Source: Brevundimonas terrae (lineage in GTDB: Bacteria > Pseudomonadota > Alphaproteobacteria > Caulobacterales > Caulobacteraceae). From it: a stretch of 51,640 nucleotides of DNA. The DNA lies in NCBI RefSeq assembly GCF_011761985.1, contig NZ_JAASQT010000009.1, positions 1-51,640 of the forward strand, in the 5' to 3' direction. Made by a program: the position numbers and the translations under genes. The notes beneath the pieces were generated by a model, which was given only the letters and a program-made list of their open reading frames with translations, was not told the DNA's origin and searched no databases. The first letter of the stretch is position 1, and each line of letters opens with the position of its first letter. Positions 43,548 through 51,640 of this stretch are shown here, in pieces.

Positions 43548-44375
43548 TCACTTATGACAGGTGAGGCACAGCTTGGCCGCGGAGCCATAGATCTCGTCGA
43601 ACTCGATATGAGTGTCGTGCAGCGGGTTGATGCGACGCTTGGCATGAATGCGTGCCACACGGAGTTCGTGGTCCTCACGAATTTTAGCGATCCGTTCCGG
43701 GCGCGAAAGATCGTCTAGGGACTCTCCTTGGCTCCAGGTAAAGGGCGAACCGTGTTCCAAGGCGTTCTTCTCATAGCCCTTGGCTTCTTCGAAGGCTTCG
43801 GGATGTTCTTCCATGAGGCGAACCCATTCGATCTTCTGCTGATAGAAGCAGAAGGTGCAACCGCTGCGCGAGCGCCAGCGATAATATTCTGGAAGCCCCA
43901 CGCCGGCGGCTTCCAGAATGTCGATAACGCCAGCCTTATCGATACCGGCTTCGCGGAACGGCAGATGGGTTTTCAGTGTCTCTTTTCCTGAGACATAGCC
44001 TTCCCGATAATCCTCGTCGGCGCGGATTGCGACATAGCTGTGAACGGTAATGCCCTGAGCGACCGATGGGTAGACCCATTCCTCGAAGGGCTTGATTTTA
44101 AGCTGCCGTGTGCACCAGCGTGTCTGGGGTGAGGGAAGAAAGTTCTTATACTCCCGTAGCCAGTAGTCGAAGTCACGGTCCGGATTGAGGCGCTCGATAG
44201 GTTTGCCTAGAAACCCCTCTAGCCGGCCGAGAAATTCATAGACCTCCGGCAGCTCCTTGCCGGTGTCAGTGTAGAAGTACTCGATATCCAGCTCAGGGTA
44301 GTGCTGGGCCATATATACGGCTAGGGCAGCGCTATCTCGCCCGCCTGATATCCCGAGAACGTGACGCTCAGTCAT
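43548..44375 (-). CDS. sspD: SspD: PP-loop sulfurtransferase-like (PAPS reductase family)
   Basis: The 275-residue protein has the ATP pyrophosphatase motif SGGRDS at 10-15 and the PAPS-reductase fold (FYTDTGKELPEVYEFLG). Cysteines C88 (RWCTRQLK), C163 and C166 (GCTFCFYQQK), C270 and C273 (LCLTC) suggest an iron-sulfur cluster, as in the related DndC. It would activate the DNA backbone with ATP and help transfer sulfur delivered by SspA. It is last in the leftward operon and overlaps sspC by 8 bases (ATGACTGA). Confidence 0.88.
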   Translation of the reverse strand: MTERHVLGISGGRDSAALAVYMAQHYPELDIEYFYTDTGKELPEVYEFLGRLEGFLGKPIERLNPDRDFDYWLREYKNFLPSPQTRWCTRQLKIKPFEEWVYPSVAQGITVHSYVAIRADEDYREGYVSGKETLKTHLPFREAGIDKAGVIDILEAAGVGLPEYYRWRSRSGCTFCFYQQKIEWVRLMEEHPEAFEEAKGYEKNALEHGSPFTWSQGESLDDLSRPERIAKIREDHELRVARIHAKRRINPLHDTHIEFDEIYGSAAKLCLTCHK

Positions 44376-47300
44376 GCTGGATCTCCAAAGCTATCTTCCT
44401 CGTCTTCTCGGGAGCCGACTCTTGGGTCAAGGTCCAGCCGAGATCGGCAAGGGCCGCCAGTGCCACTTCTGGGCTAGCGCCCTTAGCTTCGACTAGTTCG
44501 CGAAGTCGTTGGGCCAACACGCTTGCTTCCGAGCGCTCTGAAGCGGAGACCGTGATCTCGTGGGCCTTAGGCTCTGGGTGATCGGGGTCACTGATATAGA
44601 CCGCAATAGCCACACGGCCGCCTTCTCGCCCTTTGAGACGCTGGAAGATTTCTGCCTTGAGGAATTGTTGGGCAAGCGCTGCGAGTTCAACTGAGGCCGC
44701 ATCGATATCGCGGTCAACCCAGTCTCGCGGAGGCTTGTTCGCTGCAAGGCTAGAAATGCCTTCGAGTTCTTCAAGTGTTCCCTCGTAGGTCGATAGCCTA
44801 GTCGCTAGAGCGTCGAGGCGGAAATTGCCTGTCACGCCCTTCACGCTTTCGGCCCGACGGCGAAGGACACCGAGATCGTCGCTCTTCACGCGGAGCTCTC
44901 GCAAGAGGTTTTGGCCGATCGTGGTCAGCATTAGATCATAAGCGTTGCGAAGCTCGTCCAAAGCTTCGGTGACTTGTCGGGAGAGTGCAGGTCCAGAGAA
45001 GTCGCTACTCCAGCCGAAAGCTTTGGGCGTGTCGACTGTTAAGAAGCGGTTCGGATCATCCACTGCTTTTGCGCGATCTCGGAAGGCTATCGTAATGGCG
45101 TTTAATCTGCCGGTACGCTGACTCCACATCGGCAAGCCGCGAATGAGGCCAATAATAGCGCGAGCGACGTCGAATGTAGTCGGAGGAACGGGGACCTCTT
45201 CCGTAGAAAGGCGATCTCTCAACGTCGAAATGAAGGCGAAGTCGACATCCGACAACTGGACTGCACGGATGGAGACCGAGCCAGGCTCCTGGACCATGCG
45301 ATCGATCAAGAAAGTGTCGAGCGAAGGACGAAAAACTCCGTCGAGATAGAAAGCGCAGGTCTCGACGCGCGTCAGCAAATAGGCGGTGCCTAGGATGTTG
45401 CACAGACCGTTGCGTAGCCCGTATTCAGGATCTTGCCAGGTCTTGAATACGTCGGCCATGGAGGCACCGTCATTGCTGCTCTTAAGGAGATCATCGGCAG
45501 CTTGCCAAAGGCCGTGAAGGTGGTGAGGGTCGTTAGCGGGAGGAGCGCTGAAGCCCCAGGCTTCAGTCGACCTGTCGTAGCGATGAAGGCCTGTGGTCTC
45601 CAGCAAGCTGACGTAGAGCCCTGCTTCCGGCGGGAAACCAGAGATTCCGAGCCGCTCTTGCGATTTGCGGTCGATCATGGCCCGAAGCAGCGTGCGCACC
45701 GCCCCTGCGGCGTTCGACGAGGGGCGGCTGCGGTTCACCAGCTCGTTCGGCAGGTGAGGTGCCTTGGGGTAGCGCCAGTCTGCTAGGCGCGACGCCAGGA
45801 TGCTCAAGCCTGCGGGACCGCTATGGCGCAGGGATATGTCCGCCTTCATGCCGTCGGGACGCTCCCATTTGACCCTATGAATGGCGCTTGCCATACGGTC
45901 TTCAAGTTCGGCGCTCAGGCGCGTGATGCGGGCATCCACTTCCCGTCTTGCGACCGCGTCCCCCGCCAGCTCAGCTCGGTAGGCCCGAACATGCTCTAGC
46001 GCGGCCAAGTCAAAGGCCATTTCGCGGATCATGAAGCTCTCGGGCGTCCAGCCCGGGACAACCAGGCGATCTCCTGCTTGGGCCTTGGCCCGCTTCAAAA
46101 ATGACTGGGCTTCAGAGGCGCTTTCTTCTTCGCCACTGACAGTAAGGAGGAAAAGACCTGCTGCGCCGGGGGCAGGTTGATAGGTACGGATACGCTCTTC
46201 AGCGTCGGCGACGGCGCAGAGCTCGATTTCGAACCAACGCAAAGCACCGGTCGTTTCATAGTGGCGCTTGGCCAGGATTGGCTGCAGCGCCGCATACCGC
46301 GAGAGCTGGCGCAAATCCATCGAGACGCCGGCTTCACGCGCTTGATCGACCGCAGCGTCGATGTCGAAATCGCTGCCTGCAAAGATGGCATAGCTTCCGG
46401 AGTGCTTGCGGAAGATAACGACCGACCAGGTTGCGAGGTCTTCTAGCACGGCTTTGAAGCGCTTGGCGCTCAAGCCGGCGACGACCTCACTGAGCAGGTC
46501 CGGCGAAGCTTGCAAGCCGGATCGATCCTTGAACAGGTCGATGAGGGCGATCGCCTTGAGGAGCTCGAAGTGCTCGGGGCTGGCTTCACGACTCTCGAGG
46601 CGGGCGAGAGCTTCAAGAGCGGTCGACCAACGGTGACCATCGGGAGAGGCGAGGATGGCGGGTTCGAGGTTGGCGTGGAGGTAGTCCCACAGACGTCCCA
46701 CATGATAGGTGCTCGCTCCTTCGATCTCCGTTTCCTCAAGGAAGGATTGGAAGCCGTAGGGCTCTACTGAGTTTAGGAAGCCGAAGAGGCTGCGTTGGTT
46801 CTGGCCAAACCGGCGTCGCGAAATGGGGCCGAGCAGGGCCGCAACCAAGGGGTGTAGCGGCCAGCAGGCCTCGAGGCGCGTTTCCAGCATTGAGGCGTTG
46901 CCGAAGCGTTGACTGCTCAGGCTCTTAGCCACGGCGCTCGTCGCTGCGCTCTTTACCTGTCCGGGGCGACTAGCCTCGATGGCGCGTCCAATCAAGTCGA
47001 GCTGTTCTTCGGCAGCCAGATTGATCGGCACGTCGAGGTAACGGCCCTGGATCTTGATCCATTCGTCGCGCGCTTCGCGTGCGAGACGATGGGCGTATTC
47101 GTCGAAGGCCTGGTGGAGAATTCCCACCACCAGAAGCCGGCCCTCGGAGCGAGAGGCGGTTTCGGCAAGATCTTGGAAGAGGTGGACATCTCCATCAGCG
47201 CGCGCGGCGTGTTCAAGCAACTTGCCCATTTCGTCGACGAGCAGGATGAGGCCAGCATGTGACTTGTCCGCAGCGATCCGCAGGGCCCAGGCCGCTAGCG

Positions 47301-47748
47301 TCTCGCTCTCTCCACGGGCGAGCTTCGGCTGATCCTGAATGGTGGCCGCAATAGATTCGGCGATCGCAGCTTCTGGCGCATCGCGACGACCAACCGCTGC
47401 GACAACCCGCCAAGCCAGCTCAGTCGGACGGAAGGCTTCGATGAGTTCGTTCCGGTCTGCAGCATTGATGTCGGCAAGCAGGCGCTTGCGGCTCTCCGCA
47501 GGACCTGCAGCGAGCGCTGCTAGCGCAATGGCGAGGCTGGACTTTCCGCTGCCATAAGGGCCGGTCCAAGTGAAGGCACCATGACCTGAGGCCTTATGGT
47601 GTCTCCCCACCAACAGCAGGGCTTCGATGGCTGATTGGGAGCAGACGTAACCGTCAAGCGCGCGGGGGTCGATCAGATCTGCGTCGACGCGGACTGCACG
47701 GCTGAAGCGACGAGCGACTTTGACTATGGAAGAGAGGCGCTTACTCAT
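44368..47748 (-). CDS. sspC: SspC: large P-loop ATPase of DNA phosphorothioation
   Basis: The 1126-residue protein has Walker A at 63-71 (TGPYGSGKSSLAIALAALA) and Walker B at 167-173 (AGLILLVDEMGKLLEH), followed by an AAA-like helical region and a long mixed C-terminal part. SspC is the ATPase needed for backbone sulfur insertion together with SspA, SspB and SspD, probably driving DNA binding or strand opening. It overlaps sspB by ATGA and sspD by 8 bases, so the three are translated together. No nuclease motif was seen in it. Confidence 0.85.
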   Translation of the reverse strand: MSKRLSSIVKVARRFSRAVRVDADLIDPRALDGYVCSQSAIEALLLVGRHHKASGHGAFTWTGPYGSGKSSLAIALAALAAGPAESRKRLLADINAADRNELIEAFRPTELAWRVVAAVGRRDAPEAAIAESIAATIQDQPKLARGESETLAAWALRIAADKSHAGLILLVDEMGKLLEHAARADGDVHLFQDLAETASRSEGRLLVVGILHQAFDEYAHRLAREARDEWIKIQGRYLDVPINLAAEEQLDLIGRAIEASRPGQVKSAATSAVAKSLSSQRFGNASMLETRLEACWPLHPLVAALLGPISRRRFGQNQRSLFGFLNSVEPYGFQSFLEETEIEGASTYHVGRLWDYLHANLEPAILASPDGHRWSTALEALARLESREASPEHFELLKAIALIDLFKDRSGLQASPDLLSEVVAGLSAKRFKAVLEDLATWSVVIFRKHSGSYAIFAGSDFDIDAAVDQAREAGVSMDLRQLSRYAALQPILAKRHYETTGALRWFEIELCAVADAEERIRTYQPAPGAAGLFLLTVSGEEESASEAQSFLKRAKAQAGDRLVVPGWTPESFMIREMAFDLAALEHVRAYRAELAGDAVARREVDARITRLSAELEDRMASAIHRVKWERPDGMKADISLRHSGPAGLSILASRLADWRYPKAPHLPNELVNRSRPSSNAAGAVRTLLRAMIDRKSQERLGISGFPPEAGLYVSLLETTGLHRYDRSTEAWGFSAPPANDPHHLHGLWQAADDLLKSSNDGASMADVFKTWQDPEYGLRNGLCNILGTAYLLTRVETCAFYLDGVFRPSLDTFLIDRMVQEPGSVSIRAVQLSDVDFAFISTLRDRLSTEEVPVPPTTFDVARAIIGLIRGLPMWSQRTGRLNAITIAFRDRAKAVDDPNRFLTVDTPKAFGWSSDFSGPALSRQVTEALDELRNAYDLMLTTIGQNLLRELRVKSDDLGVLRRRAESVKGVTGNFRLDALATRLSTYEGTLEELEGISSLAANKPPRDWVDRDIDAASVELAALAQQFLKAEIFQRLKGREGGRVAIAVYISDPDHPEPKAHEITVSASERSEASVLAQRLRELVEAKGASPEVALAALADLGWTLTQESAPEKTRKIALEIQHD

Positions 47749-48743
47749 GCTGCCAAATTCTCCTTGTCGCGGGCGTAGAAGGATTTCAGGATCTCATTCT
47801 TGTGGAGGCTAGCGAGCCCTGGCGCATAGAGTTGGCGCATCCCTGAAGATTCATCCCAGCGCAACGCCCCCTCAGTCAGCTCGTCTAGGCGAACCAATCG
47901 TTCGGCGACCGCCTCCTCATCCATCAAGAAGACCTGCCCTGGAGAGCCGCGCTCGAATGTGAGGAAATCGACGGAGAAGGATCTCCGACTGTCGAAAAGG
48001 CCATTCCAAAAATCGACGAGGGCGTAGAGGAAGATCTCGTCCGGTAGAGTCGGTTTAGGGCCTCGGCGAAGGCGGTATTGCTCCCCGACGCCGGCCTTTT
48101 GAATGAGCCCGAGCTCGGCGAGAGGCGACTCGATTCTGTCCTCCGGCGCACGACGACCGACGGCGGGAGCGGAATGGTAGGTACGCAAAATGCAGTCCAC
48201 GTCACGCTTGATCGTGATCTCGGCCACAGGGCGATCTCGATTAAAGCGCCCTGCATCCTTCAGGTCTTCACAGCGCCGCGATAGTCGGCGCGCCATGAGA
48301 TTGCGATCAAAGATGGGCTCATGAAATTCATTGAAAACCCAGTGCCAGGCGCTAGTACGGTCGGGTTTAGACGCGAGCAGCCAGTGGATCAGCCAAAGCG
48401 TTCCGGGATGCTCGAGATAGGGATCAGCCGACTCACCAAAAAGAAGGTCTCCGATCGGGCCACAAGTAATGGGACTCACCCGCGCGCCTTCTTTCTCATA
48501 AGTTTGCAGTACTTGAGTCGCAAGTGCCCAGTGGCGCATAGAAAGAACCATGTTTTTTCCAACACCAAAGCGCGCGATCGCAGTTTCGTCTAAAAAAACA
48601 GCGGCACCGCTTTCAGCATCTTTTCCAGTGTTTTCTTTAACAGCGTCGTATGCTTTCTTTAGCCATCCATAACGCAGTGGAAAGGTCTCGTGACCGGCAA
48701 ATTGAAGACGGTAATCGGTGTGGTCTAGGAGACTGCGGGTCAT
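47745..48743 (-). CDS. sspB: SspB: DUF4007 DNA-nicking subunit
   Basis: From ATG 48743 (AGGA about 6 bases upstream) the protein is 332 residues with the DUF4007 hallmark near its start: YRLQFAGHETFPLRYGWLKK, then RFGVGKNMVLSMRHWA. DUF4007 proteins in this locus type are SspB, shown in the known systems to nick DNA at the modification motif so that sulfur can be inserted on one strand. Upstream in-frame ATGs (to 48845) would run into the sspA gene and lack the family start. It is the first gene of the leftward modification operon. Confidence 0.88.
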   Translation of the reverse strand: MTRSLLDHTDYRLQFAGHETFPLRYGWLKKAYDAVKENTGKDAESGAAVFLDETAIARFGVGKNMVLSMRHWALATQVLQTYEKEGARVSPITCGPIGDLLFGESADPYLEHPGTLWLIHWLLASKPDRTSAWHWVFNEFHEPIFDRNLMARRLSRRCEDLKDAGRFNRDRPVAEITIKRDVDCILRTYHSAPAVGRRAPEDRIESPLAELGLIQKAGVGEQYRLRRGPKPTLPDEIFLYALVDFWNGLFDSRRSFSVDFLTFERGSPGQVFLMDEEAVAERLVRLDELTEGALRWDESSGMRQLYAPGLASLHKNEILKSFYARDKENLAA

Positions 48744-48837
48744 TTTTATCCTGGAGAGTTCTTCCAGTTGATGACAGCTGGTATTCTCCGCTATGTCAAC
48801 TTCCTGGATGAGATCACCAGGACGAAGGATAGCAAGC
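48744..48837. promoter_or_regulatory. Divergent sspB/sspA promoter region
   Basis: The 94 bases between the two starts must carry both promoters. They contain an inverted repeat CCTGG-N9-CCAGG (48803-48821) and GGAGA with TCTCC 27 bases later (48753-48789). No clear -35/-10 boxes were recognised. Ribosome binding sites AGGA (sspB side) and AAGGA (sspA side) are present at each edge. Confidence 0.45.
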
Positions 48838-49980
48838 ATGCTCATCGATGGAACTGTGTACCTTGATTATCAAGCTGCAACGCCTGTCGATCCTCGTGTG
48901 GCTGAAGAGATGGCGATCTTAATGACGGTGGATTTCGCTAATCCTAGCTCAGATGACCATAGTTTGGGTTGGCGAGCCCGGCGCAGCATAGAGCTTTCCC
49001 GGACGACAATTGCGGACGCATGGGGGGCGGGGCCCGATGAAATCATCTTCACGAGTGGAGCCACTGAGGCGAACAACATTGCGGTGCTCGGAGGAGCGCT
49101 TGGGGCACCGAGCACGCGCCGTCGCCTTGTTGTCAGTGCGATTGAGCACAAGGCGGTCCTTGAAGCTGCTTATGCCGCCGAACGGATTGGGTTTGCTGTA
49201 GAGATTATTCCAGTGGGAGCTGACGGGATTGTAGAACTTGCGGCCTTGCGGCGTAGTCTCGACGAGACGGTTGCTGTGGTGTCAGTGATGGCGGTCAACA
49301 ATGAGACGGGAGTTGTGCAGCCTATCCAGCAGGTGGCGGAGCTTGCGGCTCAGGTTGGGGCTCTCTCCCACTGTGATGCGACTCAGGCACCGCTTGCCGG
49401 TGATGTTGATCTTATTACTTGGGGTGTCGATGCGGCGAGTTTTTCGAGCCACAAGCTTTATGGGCCTAAAGGTGTAGGTGCGCTTTATTTGTCGTCGCAG
49501 CGCCCGTGGACGCCACGGCCATTGATATTTGGTGGTGGACAGGAGGAGGGAATTCGGCCGGGGACTCTACCTACGCCGCTCTGTGTAGGCTTCGCAAAAG
49601 CGGTCGATATCTTGAGGCAAGGTGGGGAGGTTGAACGCACTCACGTCGCTCAATTGAGGGATGATTTCGTAGCAGGAATTCAACGCCTTGGTTCCAGGTT
49701 CAAATTGACGGCCGCCCATGCGCAGAGACATCCTGGTAATGCGCATATGACGCTTTCCGGCGTTGACGCTGCTGACTTGCTTATCCGACTTCAACCTGCT
49801 GTGGCTGCTTCCTTGGGATCTGCCTGCACTTCCGGAGTGATAGGGCCGTCACATGTCCTCTCCGCTATGGGGCTTTCTGATGACGAGGCTGCGAGTTGCA
49901 TAAGGTTTTCTTTGGGACGTTTTTCAGATGAGGATCAGGTCGCTCAAGCTCTTGAAGCAATCCAGGCAGCGTTACGCTGA
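48838..49980 (+). CDS. sspA: SspA: PLP-dependent cysteine desulfurase
   Basis: The 380-residue protein has the NifS/IscS fold: YLDYQAATPVDPR at the start, SGATEANN for phosphate, H104 (AIEHKAVLEA), NNETGVVQPI, HCDATQAP, the PLP lysine K206 in SFSSHKLYGPKG and the catalytic C330 in GSACTSG. It takes sulfur from cysteine and hands it to SspD. The ATG at 48838 has AAGGA 8 bases upstream; an earlier in-frame start would overlap sspB's leader. It is divergent from sspB and has no terminator in the next 300 bases. Confidence 0.9.
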   Translation: MLIDGTVYLDYQAATPVDPRVAEEMAILMTVDFANPSSDDHSLGWRARRSIELSRTTIADAWGAGPDEIIFTSGATEANNIAVLGGALGAPSTRRRLVVSAIEHKAVLEAAYAAERIGFAVEIIPVGADGIVELAALRRSLDETVAVVSVMAVNNETGVVQPIQQVAELAAQVGALSHCDATQAPLAGDVDLITWGVDAASFSSHKLYGPKGVGALYLSSQRPWTPRPLIFGGGQEEGIRPGTLPTPLCVGFAKAVDILRQGGEVERTHVAQLRDDFVAGIQRLGSRFKLTAAHAQRHPGNAHMTLSGVDAADLLIRLQPAVAASLGSACTSGVIGPSHVLSAMGLSDDEAASCIRFSLGRFSDEDQVAQALEAIQAALR

Positions 49981-50339
49981 CCCCGTTCACAAAAACATTG
50001 CCGCAGTAGAGCTGAACTCGTCCGCGCCACTAGAAACAGGCACTTTGCATCCCCAACTAGATGCACCAGAGCTTGCTCAGTTCACTCGATCCTAACGTCG
50101 CCATTCATGCAGGAACCCGTTTGGATGCAGCCCTGATTGCTTCGCATTCCGGACTGGCGAGGCCGAAGGCGCTTTAAAGGCTGGCTAAGGTGAAATCTAG
50201 GCTAGGGCAACATTTGTGAGGATCGATTAAGTGGAAGGTAGGGTCACGTGCGATCTTTTCGTCTGAGACATAGTCTGGTCGTTTCCTAGTGGATGTGCGA
50301 ATCTCTGATATCGGAGAGCTCTCGACTCAGCAGGTTCCA
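49981..50339. other. Gene-free stretch after sspA
   Basis: No convincing gene is present. A 38-codon frame (50061-50177, MHQSLLSSLDPNVAIHAGTR to PKAL) lacks a ribosome binding site and may be debris. TGCAT (50045) and ATGCA (50061) form a loose inverted repeat, and ATGCA recurs at 50107 and 50125. The last 100 bases before 50340 should carry the promoter of the next two genes. Confidence 0.4.
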
Positions 50340-50876
50340 ATGACGAACACTCTCGATGCCGATAAGGCGAAGGCCGTCTTTGAGCAGCATTTCACGCAAT
50401 ACCGAATGCTCAATGAGCAGCTGAACCGCATCCCCCCGTTTGCTGTCACGCTGACAGGCGGCTTTTGGTACATCGCCGTCGTCGTCGCCTCATACGGGTC
50501 GTTGACTGATGAGCTGGAGAGTCTGGCTCGTTGCCTTGTTATGACATTCGCCGGCCTCTGCAACGTCATGCTTGTTTTGATCGCTATTCGAGTGCGCGAT
50601 GTCATGCGAGCCTACGAGGCATCGCTCAAAACCTATGCCGGGACCGCATGGCCTGACACAACGCGTGGCCGCGTTCCGCTACTTGGCGATTATTCTATGA
50701 TAGCCATGTATTGTACTTTGATCCTAGTTGGCGCCTTGCTGTCCTTCATTGCGGCGATCATCATTTTTTGGCCCCAAACAAACTATCCGTGGTGTTGGTA
50801 CGCATTGGGGCTCATCGTAACCGTCGTGTGCATGATCGTAGGATACGTTCTTCTACCGAAGCTGGGCCGAAAATGA
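50340..50876 (+). CDS. Four-helix membrane protein, defence-island type
   Basis: From ATG 50340 the 178-residue protein has an N-terminal amphipathic helix (AKAVFEQHFTQYRMLNEQLN) and four membrane helices in two pairs: about VTLTGGFWYIAVVVA, CLVMTFAGLCNVMLVLIAI, MYCTLILVGALLSFIAAI and YALGLIVTVVCMIVGYV, with a basic RVRDVMRAYEASLKTY loop between the pairs. The layout resembles small uncharacterised membrane proteins that accompany defence genes. It overlaps the methyltransferase gene by ATGA. GTG 50289 is an alternative start adding 17 residues. Function is not known. Confidence 0.6.
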   Translation: MTNTLDADKAKAVFEQHFTQYRMLNEQLNRIPPFAVTLTGGFWYIAVVVASYGSLTDELESLARCLVMTFAGLCNVMLVLIAIRVRDVMRAYEASLKTYAGTAWPDTTRGRVPLLGDYSMIAMYCTLILVGALLSFIAAIIIFWPQTNYPWCWYALGLIVTVVCMIVGYVLLPKLGRK

Positions 50877-51502
50877 CCGTTCGAGCGCTAAAGCTGTCGC
50901 TGGGGGACTCTGAAGATACGATCGCGTGGTACGATCGTTCGGCGGCCGCTTATTCGGATGATACCCTCAAACGTGACCCCGTCGATCTGTGCAACGCTTT
51001 TGTTGGGCGTTTGCCTGAGAGAGGGGTCATCTTGGATGCCGGTAGCGGCTCGGGGAGGGACACTCTCGCTTTTCTCGGTCATGGATTCGAGGTTGAAGCC
51101 TTCGATGCATCGCAGGAGCTCGCGCGCCTGAGCTCGACGCTCACAGGTCGTAAGACGCAGGTCGCTCGCTTCGAGACCTATGTCGGCCCTCAAGCACGCT
51201 ACGACGGAATCTGGGCATTTGCTTCGTTGCTTCACGTCCGCGAGCCGGATTTGCCCGATGTTTTGGCAAGGCTGGCGAGGACCCTCAAGTCAGGAGGATG
51301 TCTGTTCGCTAACTTCAAGGTTGGAGATGGCGAGCGGTGCGACGAGTTCGGGAGGCTATACACCGATATGGATGAGCGTCGGCTTCAAGCGCTATTCTCG
51401 GGTTCAGGCCTCTGGACCGAGGTTGAAATAGGGACCCAGCAAGCGTCCGCAGCGTTTGGCACGCCGACTGCTTGGATCAGTGTTTTCGCACTACGGGCCT
51501 AG
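50873..51502 (+). CDS. Class I SAM-dependent methyltransferase
   Basis: The 209-residue protein has motif I VILDAGSGSGRDTLAFLGHG near 52, an acidic FDAS for ribose binding near 78, and post-motif strands (YDGIWAFASLLHV, LKSGGCLFANFKVG). This is a small Rossmann methyltransferase of the TehB/UbiE-like kind. It lacks the catalytic NPPY or PC motifs of DNA methyltransferases, so it probably methylates a small molecule or protein. It is translationally coupled to the membrane protein before it (ATGA). The target is unknown. Confidence 0.8.
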   Translation: MTVRALKLSLGDSEDTIAWYDRSAAAYSDDTLKRDPVDLCNAFVGRLPERGVILDAGSGSGRDTLAFLGHGFEVEAFDASQELARLSSTLTGRKTQVARFETYVGPQARYDGIWAFASLLHVREPDLPDVLARLARTLKSGGCLFANFKVGDGERCDEFGRLYTDMDERRLQALFSGSGLWTEVEIGTQQASAAFGTPTAWISVFALRA

Positions 51503-51549
51503 ACCGCTTGTTGCGGGCGAGTCGCCGGGACTACGACAGGAACAGCCTA

Positions 51550-51640
51550 GGCTCAGGACTCATAGCCAGAAGAGCACAGTAGCCGCGAGAGCGATGGTGG
51601 ACAGGAAGACGTTGGGGCAGCGATCATAGCGTGTAGCGAC
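51550..51640 (-). mobile_element. IS5-family element, 3' end only
   Basis: The terminus GGCTCAGGACTCAT starts at 51550 and matches the inward end at position 92. The element continues off the right edge of the window. It is in the same orientation as the copy at the left end, so the two are direct copies bracketing the window. Confidence 0.75.
51560..51640 (-). CDS. IS5-family transposase, C-terminal fragment (runs off window)
   Basis: The last 26 codons on the minus strand read VATRYDRCPNVFLS onward to ATVLFWL and stop with TGA at 51560. The (A/V)TRYDR and ATVLFWL end is the usual C-terminus of IS5-family transposases of the group whose N-terminus appears at position 31. Only this part is in view. 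Confidence 0.72.
   Translation of the reverse strand, partial: VATRYDRCPNVFLSTIALAATVLFWL

Noticed and set aside
50061..50177. 38-codon frame after sspA
   Set aside because: No ribosome binding site, no recognised similarity; mentioned only as possible debris in the gene-free stretch.
34740..51502. An sspE-type (DUF262) restriction gene accompanying the ssp locus
   Set aside because: None of the reading frames in the island has DUF262 features; the restriction arm here is F-G-H.
1..51640. CRISPR array, tRNA or rRNA genes
   Set aside because: No regularly spaced short repeats, cloverleaf-like sequences or rRNA signatures were recognised by eye.

Overview
The window reads as DNA from an alphaproteobacterium, most likely a Caulobacterales (Brevundimonas-like) or sphingomonad strain. 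The reasons are the TonB receptor/ECF sigma/FecR cluster, the DUF2924-serine recombinase pair, GC-rich codon use in most genes, and IS5- and IS6-family elements typical of those groups. This is inference from content, not a species call. No tRNA, rRNA or CRISPR array was seen.

Layout. Each end lies in an IS5-family element with the same inward terminal sequence, both in minus orientation. From 92 to 1360 there are two decaying small secreted-protein genes and one small basic ORF. From 1790 to 11281 lies a complete aryl-carboxylate module: an IclR regulator, a divergent ferredoxin reductase, a three-gene Rieske hydroxylase (salicylate 5-hydroxylase type), gentisate 1,2-dioxygenase, fumarylpyruvate hydrolase, an MFS importer, maleylpyruvate isomerase and an outer-membrane porin. 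Together these would take salicylate (or a close analogue) up and convert it through gentisate, maleylpyruvate and fumarylpyruvate to fumarate and pyruvate. From 11973 to 16857 lies a tripartite exporter operon (TolC-like, HlyD-like, double ABC-2 permease) with no ATPase gene in view. From 17409 to 20866 lie a SRAP protein lacking its catalytic residues, small stress-type genes including a CsbD protein, and an FAD oxidoreductase behind a 34-codon ORF and a clear palindrome. From 22232 to 30028 lies an outer-membrane signalling/uptake cluster (TonB receptor, ECF sigma, FecR, STN-containing TonB receptor, small secreted protein). From 30361 to 32416 lies a DUF2924-large serine recombinase pair.

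From 33327 to 51502 lies a defence island: a RES-domain gene and a full single-strand phosphorothioation locus. sspF-sspG-sspH run rightward and converge on leftward sspB-sspC-sspD across one hairpin; sspA is divergent from sspB. In known systems SspA/B/C/D put sulfur into the DNA backbone of self and SspFGH attacks unmodified DNA. A four-helix membrane protein overlapping a SAM methyltransferase gene follows sspA and may be an accessory pair.

Six IS6-family copies (one intact, five broken), all in the same orientation, sit at module boundaries. The window therefore looks like a mosaic of IS6-assembled translocatable units. The most interesting parts are the Ssp locus with a candidate PD-(D/E)XK nuclease core inside SspH, the catalytically stripped SRAP protein, the orphan RES gene, and the membrane protein-methyltransferase pair.
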